From Baffinella frigidus (lineage: Eukaryota > Cryptophyceae > Cryptomonadales > Baffinellaceae): a stretch of DNA of 15,546 nucleotides. The first letter of the stretch is position 1; each line of letters starts with the position of its first letter. The translations under genes and the position numbers were made by a program. The notes below the pieces were generated by a model, which was not told the origin of the DNA, searched no databases, and saw only the letters and a program-made list of their open reading frames with translations. The stretch lies in the NCBI GenBank assembly GCA_026770585.1, contig MU646493.1:330985-346530 (forward strand), read 5' to 3'. Below are positions 8,173-15,253 of this stretch, in pieces.

Positions 8173-8292
8173 TACAGGGGGACCTCGCTCATAAGAAACC
8201 GCCCCCCCCCCCTGGGACCACCATGCCCTACGCATAGGCCTACTGTAGGGTCCTAGGGGGGGGCGGTTTCTTGTGAGCGAGGTACCCCTGTA
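8173..8292. mobile_element. Family-1 inverted-repeat element, full copy, 4 bases after the NUP85 stop
   Basis: Begins TACAGGGGGACCTCGCTCAT and ends GAGCGAGGTACCCCTGTA, TA at both ends. It must be transcribed as the start of the NUP85 3' UTR unless transcription stops within it. Confidence 0.88.
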
Positions 8293-8649
8293 GAGGCCTC
8301 CTGGCCTGCTCGGGGAGCCTGTGTGCTGTCAAATAGTGAAGCACGTGACAGGCGCCTGCGTGGCTGGGCCCCGGGTGCAAGGCGAGCAGACGCGCGTGGC
8401 TCTGTGGGGCGTGGTAGCGACCACGCGCGGCTTGGAGCCTCAGCTACATGTACAAGTGCAAGTGCAACCTCGCTGCGCGACTGCCGTTTCCGTCGCTTCA
8501 CTGCATCTCACACCGCCCCCGCGCCTACACTGAAAAAATATGCACTTGCTGCACTCTACTTACTGCTTGAACATGTGCATCACCTGCAAACCCGAAGAGA
8601 GGCTTTTAGCAACGGTCGAGAATCGAGAACACCCACTCGAGGCTAGAAA
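8293..8649. other. Spacer without supported gene
   Basis: Mixed-composition sequence after NUP85. No frame with convincing codon use, no splice-framed exon and no family repeat seen. Confidence 0.5.
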
Positions 8650-8822
8650 TGTGACCATTTTAAAACTGGGATTATTTTACAAGAGAAGAAAAAAAGGTAG
8701 GTGTAGTAATTTTCACACAAATAGGGGCGTGTGGTCACGTTACTGGGGAATTCCCCCAGTAACGTGACTAAGCCTGCCCGTGACTGGTACTAAATTTAAC
8801 AATCCCATATTAAAATACTCCA
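8650..8822. mobile_element. Imperfect palindrome with a 35-base perfect-arm hairpin
   Basis: The centre at 8734-8768 reads GTCACGTTACTGGGG, AATTC, CCCCAGTAACGTGAC. Outside it, ATTTTAAAACTGGGATTATT at the left is mirrored, with mismatches, by AATCCCATATTAAAAT at the right. The right half (GGGGAATTCCC ... GCCCGTGACTGGTAC) resembles 5090-5142 in NUP85 intron 2, so it is a dispersed family. Confidence 0.6.
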
Positions 8823-8949
8823 CCTTCCAGCCGCGAGTGGACGCCCCAGCATCTCGCACGCGCGGGGAGGGGGGATTCTCCCGCAGGATGGGTGTGGGGA
8901 TCTAGGCTCGACGGGCACTGAAGGACGCAAGTTTATGAGGACGCCAAAG

Positions 8950-9157
8950 TAGAGCCAATCTGGTAGGACTTGGCCAAAGCGAACTTCGAAGTTGCAAGAT
9001 TGCGAACTTCTAGATGGGCCGTATTATTAGTAAACACCATGATTTGTACTGCAAAATTTGAATTTGAAACACTACATGTCCAAACGGGTCCATCTAGAAG
9101 TTCGCAATCTTGCAACTTCGAAGTTCGCTTTGGCCAAGTCCTACCAGATTGGCTCTA
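8950..9157. mobile_element. Long hairpin element, 71-base arms with one mismatch
   Basis: Left arm 8950-9020 starts TAGAGCCAATCTGGTAGGAC; right arm 9087-9157 ends GTCCTACCAGATTGGCTCTA. Only one arm mismatch is seen (GGGCC against GGACC). The 66-base loop is A/T-rich. TA at both ends fits a Tc1/mariner-type target duplication. The near-perfect arms suggest a young insertion. It ends 3 bases from the stop codon of the minus strand gene. Confidence 0.93.
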
Positions 9158-9160
9158 GAT

Positions 9161-11281
9161 TCATGGGGCTTGGAGCGTTGAGACTTGAGGTGTGGGCGGA
9201 GGAGGAGGAGGCACCTCGCCGAAAACTTTCTCGCAGGCAGGTTCGCCATGGCACGACGCCTTCGCCTTACGCGCCGTGCGCGCCGCCGCGTGGTTGAGCT
9301 GCGTCACCTTGGTCGGGACCGCCTTCACCTTGGTCGGGACCGCCTTCAGCGCGAGCTCCTGCGTCTTGGCCTTGTAGGTGTCCTCCTTGGTGTCGTACTT
9401 CGCCCACGCCGTGTTCTTGTACGGGTTCGCGTACTTCGCGTAGAGCTTGCCGGCGTCGGCTACCCCCTGCAGCCCGGCCGCCCGCGCTTGCGCGTTCTTG
9501 TCCACCACGTACGCGTCCTGCATCTTGGTCGCGCTCGCCATGAACTGCTTGTTGCCCATGTCGAGGCCGGTGCCCCCCCCGAGAGTTGCCTTGGACATCT
9601 TCAGCAGGTGCCGGTAGTCATCCTCCAGAACCACCTGTGTAGGGTTGAGGGTTAAGGGTTGAGGGTTGAGGGTGTAGGGTGTAGGGTGTAGGGTGTACAG
9701 GGGTACCTCGCTCATAAGAAAGCGCCTCCTCCTAGGGCCCTACAGTAGGCCTATGTCTAGGGCCCTATGGTGGTCCTAGGGGAGGGGGGGGTTTCTTATG
9801 AGCGAGGTACCCCTGTAGGGTTGAGGGTTGAGGGTTGAGGGTTGAGGCCCCGCAAAAACGAAGCGTTTCGACCTACACAACGGGTCACTTCCTTGCCCCC
9901 GAATCCATGCAAGGCCTGATCTTCGACCGATGCAGGGTCTATGCCATGTTCGGAGACTCTGTCTCTACTCATCAGGCGTGGTATGGATTCCCTTTGAATC
10001 CCAGAGAGTTAAACTCAGAATTTCCCGTTCAGCGGGAAATTTCCCGTTCAGCGGGAAAACTCAGAATTTCCCGTTCAGCGTGGGTTGTCCGAACCCGAGA
10101 CAACGGATGGAGTTTGTTCGGAGAGTCCCGCAGTGGTGCCACAGTTGCGGGATGAGAGTTGCTTTGGGAATCCCACAGGCGTGTGGTGGATGTAGTTTCA
10201 AAGAATCTCCCGCATGCGTGATATGTTGTCCTGGGAGTCCCACAGACAAGGGGGTTGTTTTTTCTCCATCAAATGTCGAAGGAGCGGGATGGAGCTTGGT
10301 TTTAGATTGTCACAGGCGCGGAACAGATGCTGTTCTGGACTTTGACATCTCCCACAACCGTGGGGTGTTGTTTTTGGGACCCCACGGGTATGAGATGAAG
10401 TTTTTTTTGAGAACCCAAGACGTGTTGGACAGCATTTTCTCGGAAGCTCTGGCCTCTCAGCGGCACAGCCTCCGTTAGCACGCTGAAGTAGGCAGCGAAG
10501 GACCTTGCAAATGTCGTGCGACGCGCTCCCACGAGGAGCTATCACCAGCAACCCGTGACAACTTTTACCGGATCCTTGCAAGAATCTGGGAATGAAATTA
10601 TATTCTTGATTTTTTCGCAGGACCCACGGTAGGAACCCCTAGGGACCTAGAATTGCTGACGGGCGATGCCGAAGAGATCTCATCGGTTTAGCTGAAAATT
10701 ATGCCAGTACCCGACCAGGTTATAAGCTGCTACGGGTTGCTGGTGGTAGCAGCGGCTCCCGCGGGTGGTCACCCCACCGCTTGGGCTGTTCCCAGCCTCT
10801 CAGCGTAGGCTACATGCTGCGAGGTTGGGAACAGCCCCAGAGTATACTGCACGCGGGGGGGTAGTAAAAGGACCTTGAGTTGTTGCAAATGGTGTGATGT
10901 ACGCGCGTGGGAACAGCTAGCAAGCAGCTGCGCCCTTTGGTGGCGCTACCCCACCTCTTGGGCTGTTCCCAGCCCCTCGGCGTACGGTGCTAGCAGCGAC
11001 GGCAGCACGCTACCGAGAAAACTCCCGTCTAGCGGCTGGCTCGTTTGGATCTAGCACAGCTGGGGGGGCACGTGCGAGGCTAGGGACATCCATCGCAGCC
11101 TTCCAAGAGGGGGGGTCGAGGACGAATTCCAGGCCGACAAATACGGCGAAAGGCAAGGAAAATGACCCGCTACGCACGCCCGCAGCCGTACCTGCTGGGA
11201 ATAACGGCCATGGGCCACTAGCGCCACCGAAAGGACCAGCGCCAGCGCGACGACGCCCAAAACAGCCGCCCGCAAAGCCAT
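9161..11281 (-). CDS. Small protein of unknown function with N-terminal signal peptide or anchor, two exons
   Basis: Exon 1 (11281-11192) encodes MALRAAVLGVVALALVLSVA then LVAHGRYSQQ: a short basic start and a strongly hydrophobic stretch, typical of a signal peptide or anchor. Its donor is CAG|gtacgg. Exon 2 (9634-9161) follows acceptor ctacacag in the same phase and starts VVLEDDYRHLLKMSKATLGG. Joined length is 187 residues. Exon 2 is rich in Ala and Lys, has a directly repeated KAVPTKV block, a CHGEPAC pair of cysteines and a PPPPPP run before the C-terminus. GC3 is high, and the long open frame on the opposite strand (9185-9655) is its shadow. I recognise no family. The exon 1 to exon 2 link is inferred from phase and orientation; further small exons in the 1557-base intron cannot be excluded. 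Confidence 0.55.
9638..9846. repeat. Telomere-like array split by an element
   Basis: On the + strand it reads GTGTAGGGTTGAGGGTTAAGGG, then GTGTAGGG repeats up to 9695, and resumes GGGTTGAGGG after 9817. On the sense strand of the surrounding gene it is C-rich (CCCTCAA, CCCTACA) and runs directly into the acceptor ccctacacag. Confidence 0.88.
9696..9817. mobile_element. Family-1 inverted-repeat element inserted in telomere-like DNA
   Basis: Flanks are GGGTG|TA at the left and TA|GGGTTGAGGG at the right. Removing the element and one TA restores GGGTGTAGGGTTGAGGG, a regular run of the array. This defines the element ends (CAGGGGTACC ... GGTACCCCTG) and a TA target duplication, as in Tc1/mariner-type MITEs. 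Confidence 0.92.
10020..10080. repeat. Tandem TTTCCCGTTCAGCGGGAAA hairpin units
   Basis: CAGAATTTCCCGTTCAGCGG is followed by GAAATTTCCCGTTCAGCGGG, then AAAACTCAGAATTTCCCGTT. Each unit can pair TTTCCCG with CGGGAAA. Short, and of unknown role. Confidence 0.75.
10771..10985. repeat. Two direct copies of a 38-base block with an inverted partner
   Basis: 10771-10808 and 10948-10985 share ACCCCAC, CTTGGGCTGTTCCCAGCC and GCGTA. An inverted match (GGTTGGGAACAGCCCCAG, about 10821-10838) can pair with the first copy, and GTGGGAACAGC at about 10906 with the second. Possibly two related fold-back elements. Confidence 0.6.
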
Positions 11282-11602
11282 CTTCCGCTTCGCCGCTTCG
11301 CCTAATGTTAACTTTGTGATAACTTTTGTATGTCAACTCTCGCGAAAGTGGTGGGCACTAGAACCATTTTCGGATACTCAAGCTCAGAAGCTCTGTCCTT
11401 GCATCCACCAACAAGGGTAACGACCATCTCCCCCCCCCGCTCGCTGCCCCCAAACACTGTGTTTGCGGGTAAGGACAACCCCGCGACAGAGCTGATTCCG
11501 AGACCCAGTCGCACTGCTCCCTCGGTTTGCCTCTGACTCGAGCCAGGAGGAGGAAGTCGAAGAGAGGATCGGATCTTGACCTTGCGGCGGGACAGGTTCA
11601 GG
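11282..11602. promoter_or_regulatory. Divergent intergenic region, likely bidirectional promoter
   Basis: 321 bases separate the start codon of the minus strand gene from that of FabD. The part near 11300-11345 is A/T-richer (GTTAACTTTGTGATAACTTT), followed by TCTCGCGA. No proven motif is identified. The function is inferred from the head-to-head starts. Confidence 0.4.
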
Positions 11603-14600
11603 ATGTTCACGCGCGCGTCGGTTGTGGGCGCGGTGCTGTTCTGCACCTTTGACGCGGCATCCGCGTATGTGGGGTCCATCTCGCCGGTCGGGGCGCGTCT
11701 CCAGAGCCGGGCCATTTCCCGCCTCGCGGTACCCGCCACGCTCCGCGATGCACGCGCCACGCGCCGCAGCGCCACCTCCCTGGCAATGAGCGACTCGGAC
11801 TTCAAGGACTGGAAGGCGACGACTGCGTTCCTGTTCCCGGGGCAGGGCGCACAGTATCTGGGGATGGCGGGGGAGCTGGTGAAGGATGTGCCCAAGGCGA
11901 AGCTCATGTTCGAGCAGGCGAGCGAGGTGCTGGGCTACGACCTCCTCAAGATCTGCCTCGAGGGTCCCAAGGAGAAGCTCGACTCCACCGTGTACTCGCA
12001 GCCCGCCATCTACGTGGCATCCCTCGCGGCCGTGGAGAAGTTCCGGCTCGAGGCCGGGCAGGCTGCCATCGACAAGGCCACCGTGGCGGCGGGGCTCTCC
12101 CTGGGGGAGTACACCGCGCTGTCATTCGCGGGGGCCATCAGCTTCGAGGACGGGCTGAAGATTGTCAAGGTGCGCGGGGAGGCGATGCAGGCGGCCTCTG
12201 AGGCGGCGGAGAGCGGCATGATGTCCATCATTGGCCTCGAGAGGTGCTTTTTCCCCACGCCCAACCGTACCCAGCCATCCCCCTGTGCCCGGCCATGCTC
12301 CTCTAACCTCCGTCTTCTTAGCTCTTTCCCACTTGGATTTGGGCTCGCCATTATTTCCCCCCCCCCCCGAAATTTCACAGGTAAATTTTGACACCCCCCC
12401 CCCATGAAATTTACCTGTGAAATTTCGGGGGAGGGCGAAATAATGGCGAGCCCAAATTGAAGTGGGACAGAGCTAGAACCTCCGTCTTCGCCCCCTCATC
12501 CCGCGGTTCACCAATGCAACCTCAACCCCGCAGTCGAACGATGCAGTGAATTGCGTTGGCCAGAACTTGTCGATAACCGCCGCCCGCGCAGCAACTTCAT
12601 CTCGAAAGATAACTGAATCAGTTCCCTAATTAGCGTTTCTCATTTAATTAGGACGCCTAATTAATTTTACTATGATGCCCTAACCATTTTTTCCTATTCA
12701 ACTTCCAATTGAAAAGGCAACTTCCAATTGAAAAGGAGCTGATTCAGTTATCTTGCGAGATGAAAGTGATGTCTGGTGGTGTCGAGCAGCTCGGTGGTGG
12801 AGGAGCTGTGCAAGAGGGCCTCGGAACTATCGGGCTCCCCCATCCAGGTCCACCCCCTCCCCTCCCCTCCCTTCTTCAAATCCCGCGCTGCACCGCTGGA
12901 GGTGTTCATGGACGGTGACAAACAGTGAGAGGGCGGTCCGGAACCCCCTCCCCTCCCCTGCCTTCTTGACATCCCGCGCTGCACCGCTGGGGTGTGGACG
13001 GTGACAAGCAGTGAGAACCCCCTCTGACAAGCAGTGAGAACCCCCTCTGCCGCGTTTCCTCTTGTGCAATTCCGCGTGCGTGGATCCGAGCAAGAGGGTG
13101 GGGGTGTTTGAGGATGTGCCGATAGTCTAGAAACCCTGAACCCTAAGCCCTAAACCCTATACCCTAAACCTAAACCCAAAACCATAAACCATAAACCATA
13201 AACCCAAAACCATGAACCCAAAACCATAGACCATAAACCATAAACCTTTTGACCTTAACCCTAAACCCTAAACCCTTAGCCCTTAGCCCTTAACCCTAAA
13301 CCCTGAAACCTAAAACCTGACACTCAAAATCAAACTCCTGAATACCAAACCCGAAACCCTAAACCATAAACCATAAACCATAAACCATAAACCATAAACC
13401 GTAAACCCTACACCCGAAACCCGAAACCCGAAACCCTAAGCCCTAAACCCTACACCGTAAACCCTAATCCCCATGCCCCAAACCCTAAAGCCTCGACCGT
13501 AACGACGTGTGGCAGATCGCGAACTACCTCTGCCCGGGCAACTACGCTGTCTCAGGCTCCAAGATCGCCTGTGCCAAGGTCAACCATCCGTGCGTCCGTG
13601 TTTTCGAGTGTGTTTGCGTGTGTCAGTCCGTGTGTGTGTCCGTGTGTGTGTCCGAGTGTGTGTCCGAGTGTGTGTCCGAGTGTGTGTCCGAGTGTGTGTC
13701 CGAGTGTGTGTCCGTGTGTGTGTCCGAGTGTGTGTCCATGTGTGTGTGTCCGAGTGTGTGTCCGAGTGTGTGTCCGTGTGTGTGTCCGAGTGTGTGTCCA
13801 TGTGTGTGTGTCCGAGTGTGTGTCCGAGTGTGTGTCCGTGTGTGTGTCCGAGTGTGTGTCCATGTGTGTGTGTCCGAGTGTGTGTCCGAGTGTGTGTGTC
13901 CGAGTCTGTGTCCGAGTGTGTGTCCATGTGTGTGTGTCCGAGTCTGTGTCCGAGTGTGTGTCCGAGTGAGAAGCCTGTGCTGCACTCCAGGCTCCCTTCG
14001 TGTGCAGGGTTTGCGGTTTCCGCTTCAGGGTTTGGGTTTTGACGCTAGGTATGAGAGTTCGGTGTTTAGGGTTGGGGTTAGGGCGCAAGGTGTGAGGTTG
14101 AGGGATAAAATTTGTGGGGTTAGGGGTTGGGTCCATGGGGCGAGGAGGTGTTGAGAAGGTTAGGGGGTATCCGCGACGGTGGATGTGATTAGTGGCTGCC
14201 AGCTAGTAGGTGCCGGTCTGGTTGTGTTGGCGTTGCAACTGCGTATCCTTGTTTTCAGCGTTGCGCGGTAGTTGCCAGAGCGGGTGCATCTATCCCGTAA
14301 GTGACCAGGCCTCCAAATTTGGGGGCCTGGGGTCCTAGGCAGGTCCTAGGGCCCTACCGTAGGGCGTATGAGCCTACTGGGCACTTGAGGGATATGCCTC
14401 GGCAAAGTGCATCTCTATGCCTCGCTGGTCCCCGAGCGGCAGCAATGCCCCCAATTTCTCGAGGTTGAATGGCGACATGGTGTGTTGCGTCGCGTCGTAG
14501 ATTATTCAAGTAGGTTCTGACAGAGCAAGACGCGAGGCAGGTGACGGAGAGGTTCTGACAGCGTATCCATGTTTTCAGAGCGGGTCTGCAGTTTTCAGAG

Positions 14601-15055
14601 TGTGTGTACCCCTCTGGCCGTGGAACAGCCCCGCCGGCAGGCTCGTGAACGCCCACGTGACCGGTCACGCGGACGCCGAAGCCAGACGGTCGGTCGTGAC
14701 TGCCTTGCCTGTTCCTAGAATGGTGTCTCAAATCCTTGGATTCTGACAGCGTATCCATGTTTTCAGAGCGGGTCTGCAGTTTTCAGAGTGTGTGTACCCC
14801 TCTGGCCGCGAGTCTGCACCCTCAACCCCAAAGCCCAAACGCTGGCCCCTCTCTCTCTCTCTCTCTCTCGCTCTCGCTCTCGCTCTCTCGCTCTCTATCT
14901 CTCGCTCTCTCTCTCTCTCTCTCGCTCTCTCTCCCTCTCTGACGCAGGAGTGCCTCCCGCAGGTAGCGGAGATCGCGAAGCCGGAGTTCAAGGCGCGGAT
15001 GACGGTCCCGCTCTCGGTCGCGGGAGCCTTCCACACCGACTTCATGTCCCCCGCG
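11603..15055 (+). CDS. fabD: Plastid-targeted malonyl-CoA:ACP transacylase (FabD), four exons visible, C-terminus beyond window
   Basis: FabD moves malonyl from CoA to acyl carrier protein, supplying type II fatty acid synthesis in the plastid. Exons inferred at 11603-12243, 12790-12847, 13516-13578 and 14948-15055 (870 bases, 290 codons), joining in phases 2, 0 and 0. Residues 1-21 form a signal peptide ending AASA before Tyr, followed by an Arg/Ser/Ala-rich transit-like segment to about residue 65. That is the bipartite pattern of secondary plastids, with Tyr at the place where Phe is usual. Family landmarks: FLFPGQGAQ (about 77-85), GLSLGEY with nucleophile Ser166, VKVRGEAM (carboxylate-binding Arg), [16 protein letters not shown] in exon 3, and [10 protein letters not shown] with catalytic His in exon 4. 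About 60-80 C-terminal residues are expected and not seen before the window ends. Exon 4 is followed by a fold-back element and a second partial copy of itself, so either a downstream intron begins at GCG|gtccag or the gene is disrupted here. Confidence 0.9.
12319..12475. mobile_element. Palindromic element with flanking 13-base direct repeat
   Basis: Arms of about 70 bases: TAGCTCTTTCCCACTT ... GGGCTCGCCATTATTTC at the left, mirrored by GAAATAATGGCGAGCCC ... AAGTGGGACAGAGCTA. The loop is a C run. AACCTCCGTCTTC occurs on both sides (12305-12317 and 12477-12489), either a target duplication or part of a larger duplication. Ends are TA. Confidence 0.88.
12595..12766. mobile_element. Inverted-repeat element with 31-base ends
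   Basis: Left end CTTCATCTCGAAAGATAACT GAATCAG and right end CTGATTCAGTTATCTTGCGA GATGAAAG match with few changes. The interior is A/T-rich with CCTAATTA/TAATTAGG repeats and a tandem CAACTTCCAATTGAAAAGG. About 170 bases; non-autonomous. Confidence 0.85.
12848..13515 (+). other. fabD intron 2 (668 bases)
   Basis: Donor CCAG|gtccac, acceptor gtgtggcag; phase 0 gives [13 protein letters not shown], the expected FabD reading. The first part has a tandem pair of an about 75-base block (TCCCGCGCTGCACCGCTGG in both, about 12851-12932 and 12945-13016) and a short TGACAAGCAGTGAGAACCCC duplication. The rest is a telomere-like array ending 19 bases before the acceptor. Confidence 0.8.
13128..13496. 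repeat. Telomere-like (CCCTAAA / CCATAAA) array in fabD intron 2
   Basis: CCCTAAA, CCCTGAA, CCATAAA and CCCGAAA units fill 13128-13496, with a homogeneous ACCATAAA block at about 13364-13400. The C-rich strand is the fabD sense strand. Confidence 0.92.
13612..13970. repeat. GT-rich minisatellite, 12-base unit TGTGTGTCCGAG
   Basis: Units TGTGTGTCCGAG, with variants ending CCGTG and CCATG, form a higher-order period of about 62 bases in the middle and right parts. All three frames stay open because the unit is a multiple of three without stops, giving false CVSE-type and HTRT-type proteins on both strands. Confidence 0.95.
14006..14165. repeat. Degenerate G-rich telomere-like stretch
   Basis: AGGGTTTGCGGTTTCCG, TTTAGGGTTGGGGTTAGGG and GGGGTTAGGGGTTGGG occur here. 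Orientation is opposite to that of the arrays near splice acceptors, and it lies mid-intron. Confidence 0.65.
14310..14395. mobile_element. Family-2 element, reversed copy C
   Basis: Reverse complement reads TATCCCTCAAGTGCCCAGTA GGCTCATACGCCCTACCGTA, matching 1772-1881. The core palindrome here is CCTCCAAATTTGGGGG flanked by CCAGGC/GCCTGG. Confidence 0.72.
14553..14808. repeat. Perfect 68-base direct repeat
   Basis: 14553-14620 and 14741-14808 both read from TTCTGACAGCGTATCCATG to GTGTACCCCTCTGGCCG without differences by eye. The start-to-start distance is 188 bases. It lies within fabD intron 3. Confidence 0.92.
14848..14940. repeat. CT microsatellite abutting a 3' splice site
   Basis: About 90 bases of CTCTCT with CTCG interruptions, ending a few bases before gacgcag|GAG. 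On the sense strand it forms a very long polypyrimidine tract. Confidence 0.93.
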
Positions 15056-15065
15056 GTCCAGCCCC

Positions 15066-15181
15066 CGTATCCGAGAAGTCCCCGATGGCTGCCAAGTAGT
15101 CAGGGGTGTGGTAGTGAAGTAGCGACCACCTAGCAGCCAGCGGGGACTTCACGGATACAATACAGTCCATCTCAACGATTT
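15066..15181. mobile_element. Family-3 fold-back element, core-only copy
   Basis: GTATCCGAGAAGTCCCCGAT ... AGGGGTGTGGTAGTGAAGTA ... GGGGACTTCACGGATACA ... CCATCTCAACGATTT. The same core as the copy at 15254-15512, lacking the outer parts of both arms. Confidence 0.8.
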
Positions 15182-15241
15182 GACGGTCCCGCTCTCGGTC
15201 GCGGGAGCCTTCCACGCCGACTTCATGTCCCCCCGCGGTCC
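15182..15241 (+). pseudogene. Duplicated fragment of fabD exon 4
   Basis: GACGGTCCCGCTCTCGGTCG ... TTCCACGCCGACTTCATGTC repeats 15001-15060 of exon 4, including the catalytic His codon. Differences: ACC becomes GCC just after the His codon, and one C is added in the C run, shifting the frame so that it soon stops. It is not a usable exon as it stands. Confidence 0.85.
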
Positions 15242-15253
15242 TGCCCCCAACTG

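Larger units (their letters stand above)
9635..11191 (-). other. Inferred intron of the minus strand gene (1557 bases)
   Basis: Next to its acceptor lies a telomere-like array (9638-9846) split by a family-1 element. Then come GGGAAATTTCCC-type repeats (10020-10080), a degenerate repeat region (about 10100-10450) and two copies of a TTGGGCTGTTCCCAGCC block (10771-10808, 10948-10985). Open frames on the + strand here (for example 9930-10478) have no coding-like codon use. Confidence 0.45.
12244..12789 (+). other. fabD intron 1 (546 bases) with two palindromic elements
   Basis: Donor GAGAG|gtgctt, acceptor gtcgagcag; exon 2 then reads [19 protein letters not shown], the expected FabD segment. 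The intron holds inverted-repeat elements at 12319-12475 and 12595-12766, the second ending 23 bases before the acceptor. Confidence 0.78.
13579..14947 (+). other. fabD intron 3 (1369 bases), microsatellite at each end
   Basis: Donor CCAAG|gtcaac, acceptor ctctgacgcag. A GT-rich minisatellite lies near the 5' end, a CT microsatellite against the 3' end, and between them are a family-2 fragment and a 68-base direct repeat. The joined reading ...[18 protein letters not shown] fits FabD. Confidence 0.8.

Noticed and set aside
7129-8235. 368-codon minus strand frame and 258-codon + frame over NUP85 exon 4
   Set aside because: Shadows of a very GC3-rich exon; the Nup85-like frame explains the DNA and the others are low-complexity Arg/Ala-rich.
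9185-9655. 156-codon + strand frame rich in Arg/Leu/Val
   Set aside because: Antisense shadow of the minus strand exon 9161-9634.
9930-10478. 182-codon + strand frame
   Set aside because: Runs through tandem GGGAAA hairpins and degenerate repeats inside an intron of the opposite strand gene; mixed codon use and no splice-framed neighbours.
10987-11319. 110-codon + strand frame upstream of fabD
   Set aside because: Low-complexity Ala/Pro/Arg/Ser composition, and it is antisense to the hydrophobic leader exon, which is more convincing.
13491-13515. Upstream extension of fabD exon 3 (LDRNDVWQ)
   Set aside because: An AG at 13490 would also fit the phase from exon 1 and read like FabD, but it would skip the exon at 12790-12847, which supplies the expected [13 protein letters not shown] segment and joins in phase 0 at 13516.
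13612-13970. CRISPR-like repeat array
   Set aside because: Units are contiguous 12-mers without unique spacers; it is a minisatellite in a eukaryotic intron.
13507-14154. Long overlapping frames on both strands with CVSE, VRVC, HTRT-type repeats
   Set aside because: They are translations of a 12-base minisatellite without stop codons; all frames stay open, and the region is intronic between good FabD exons.
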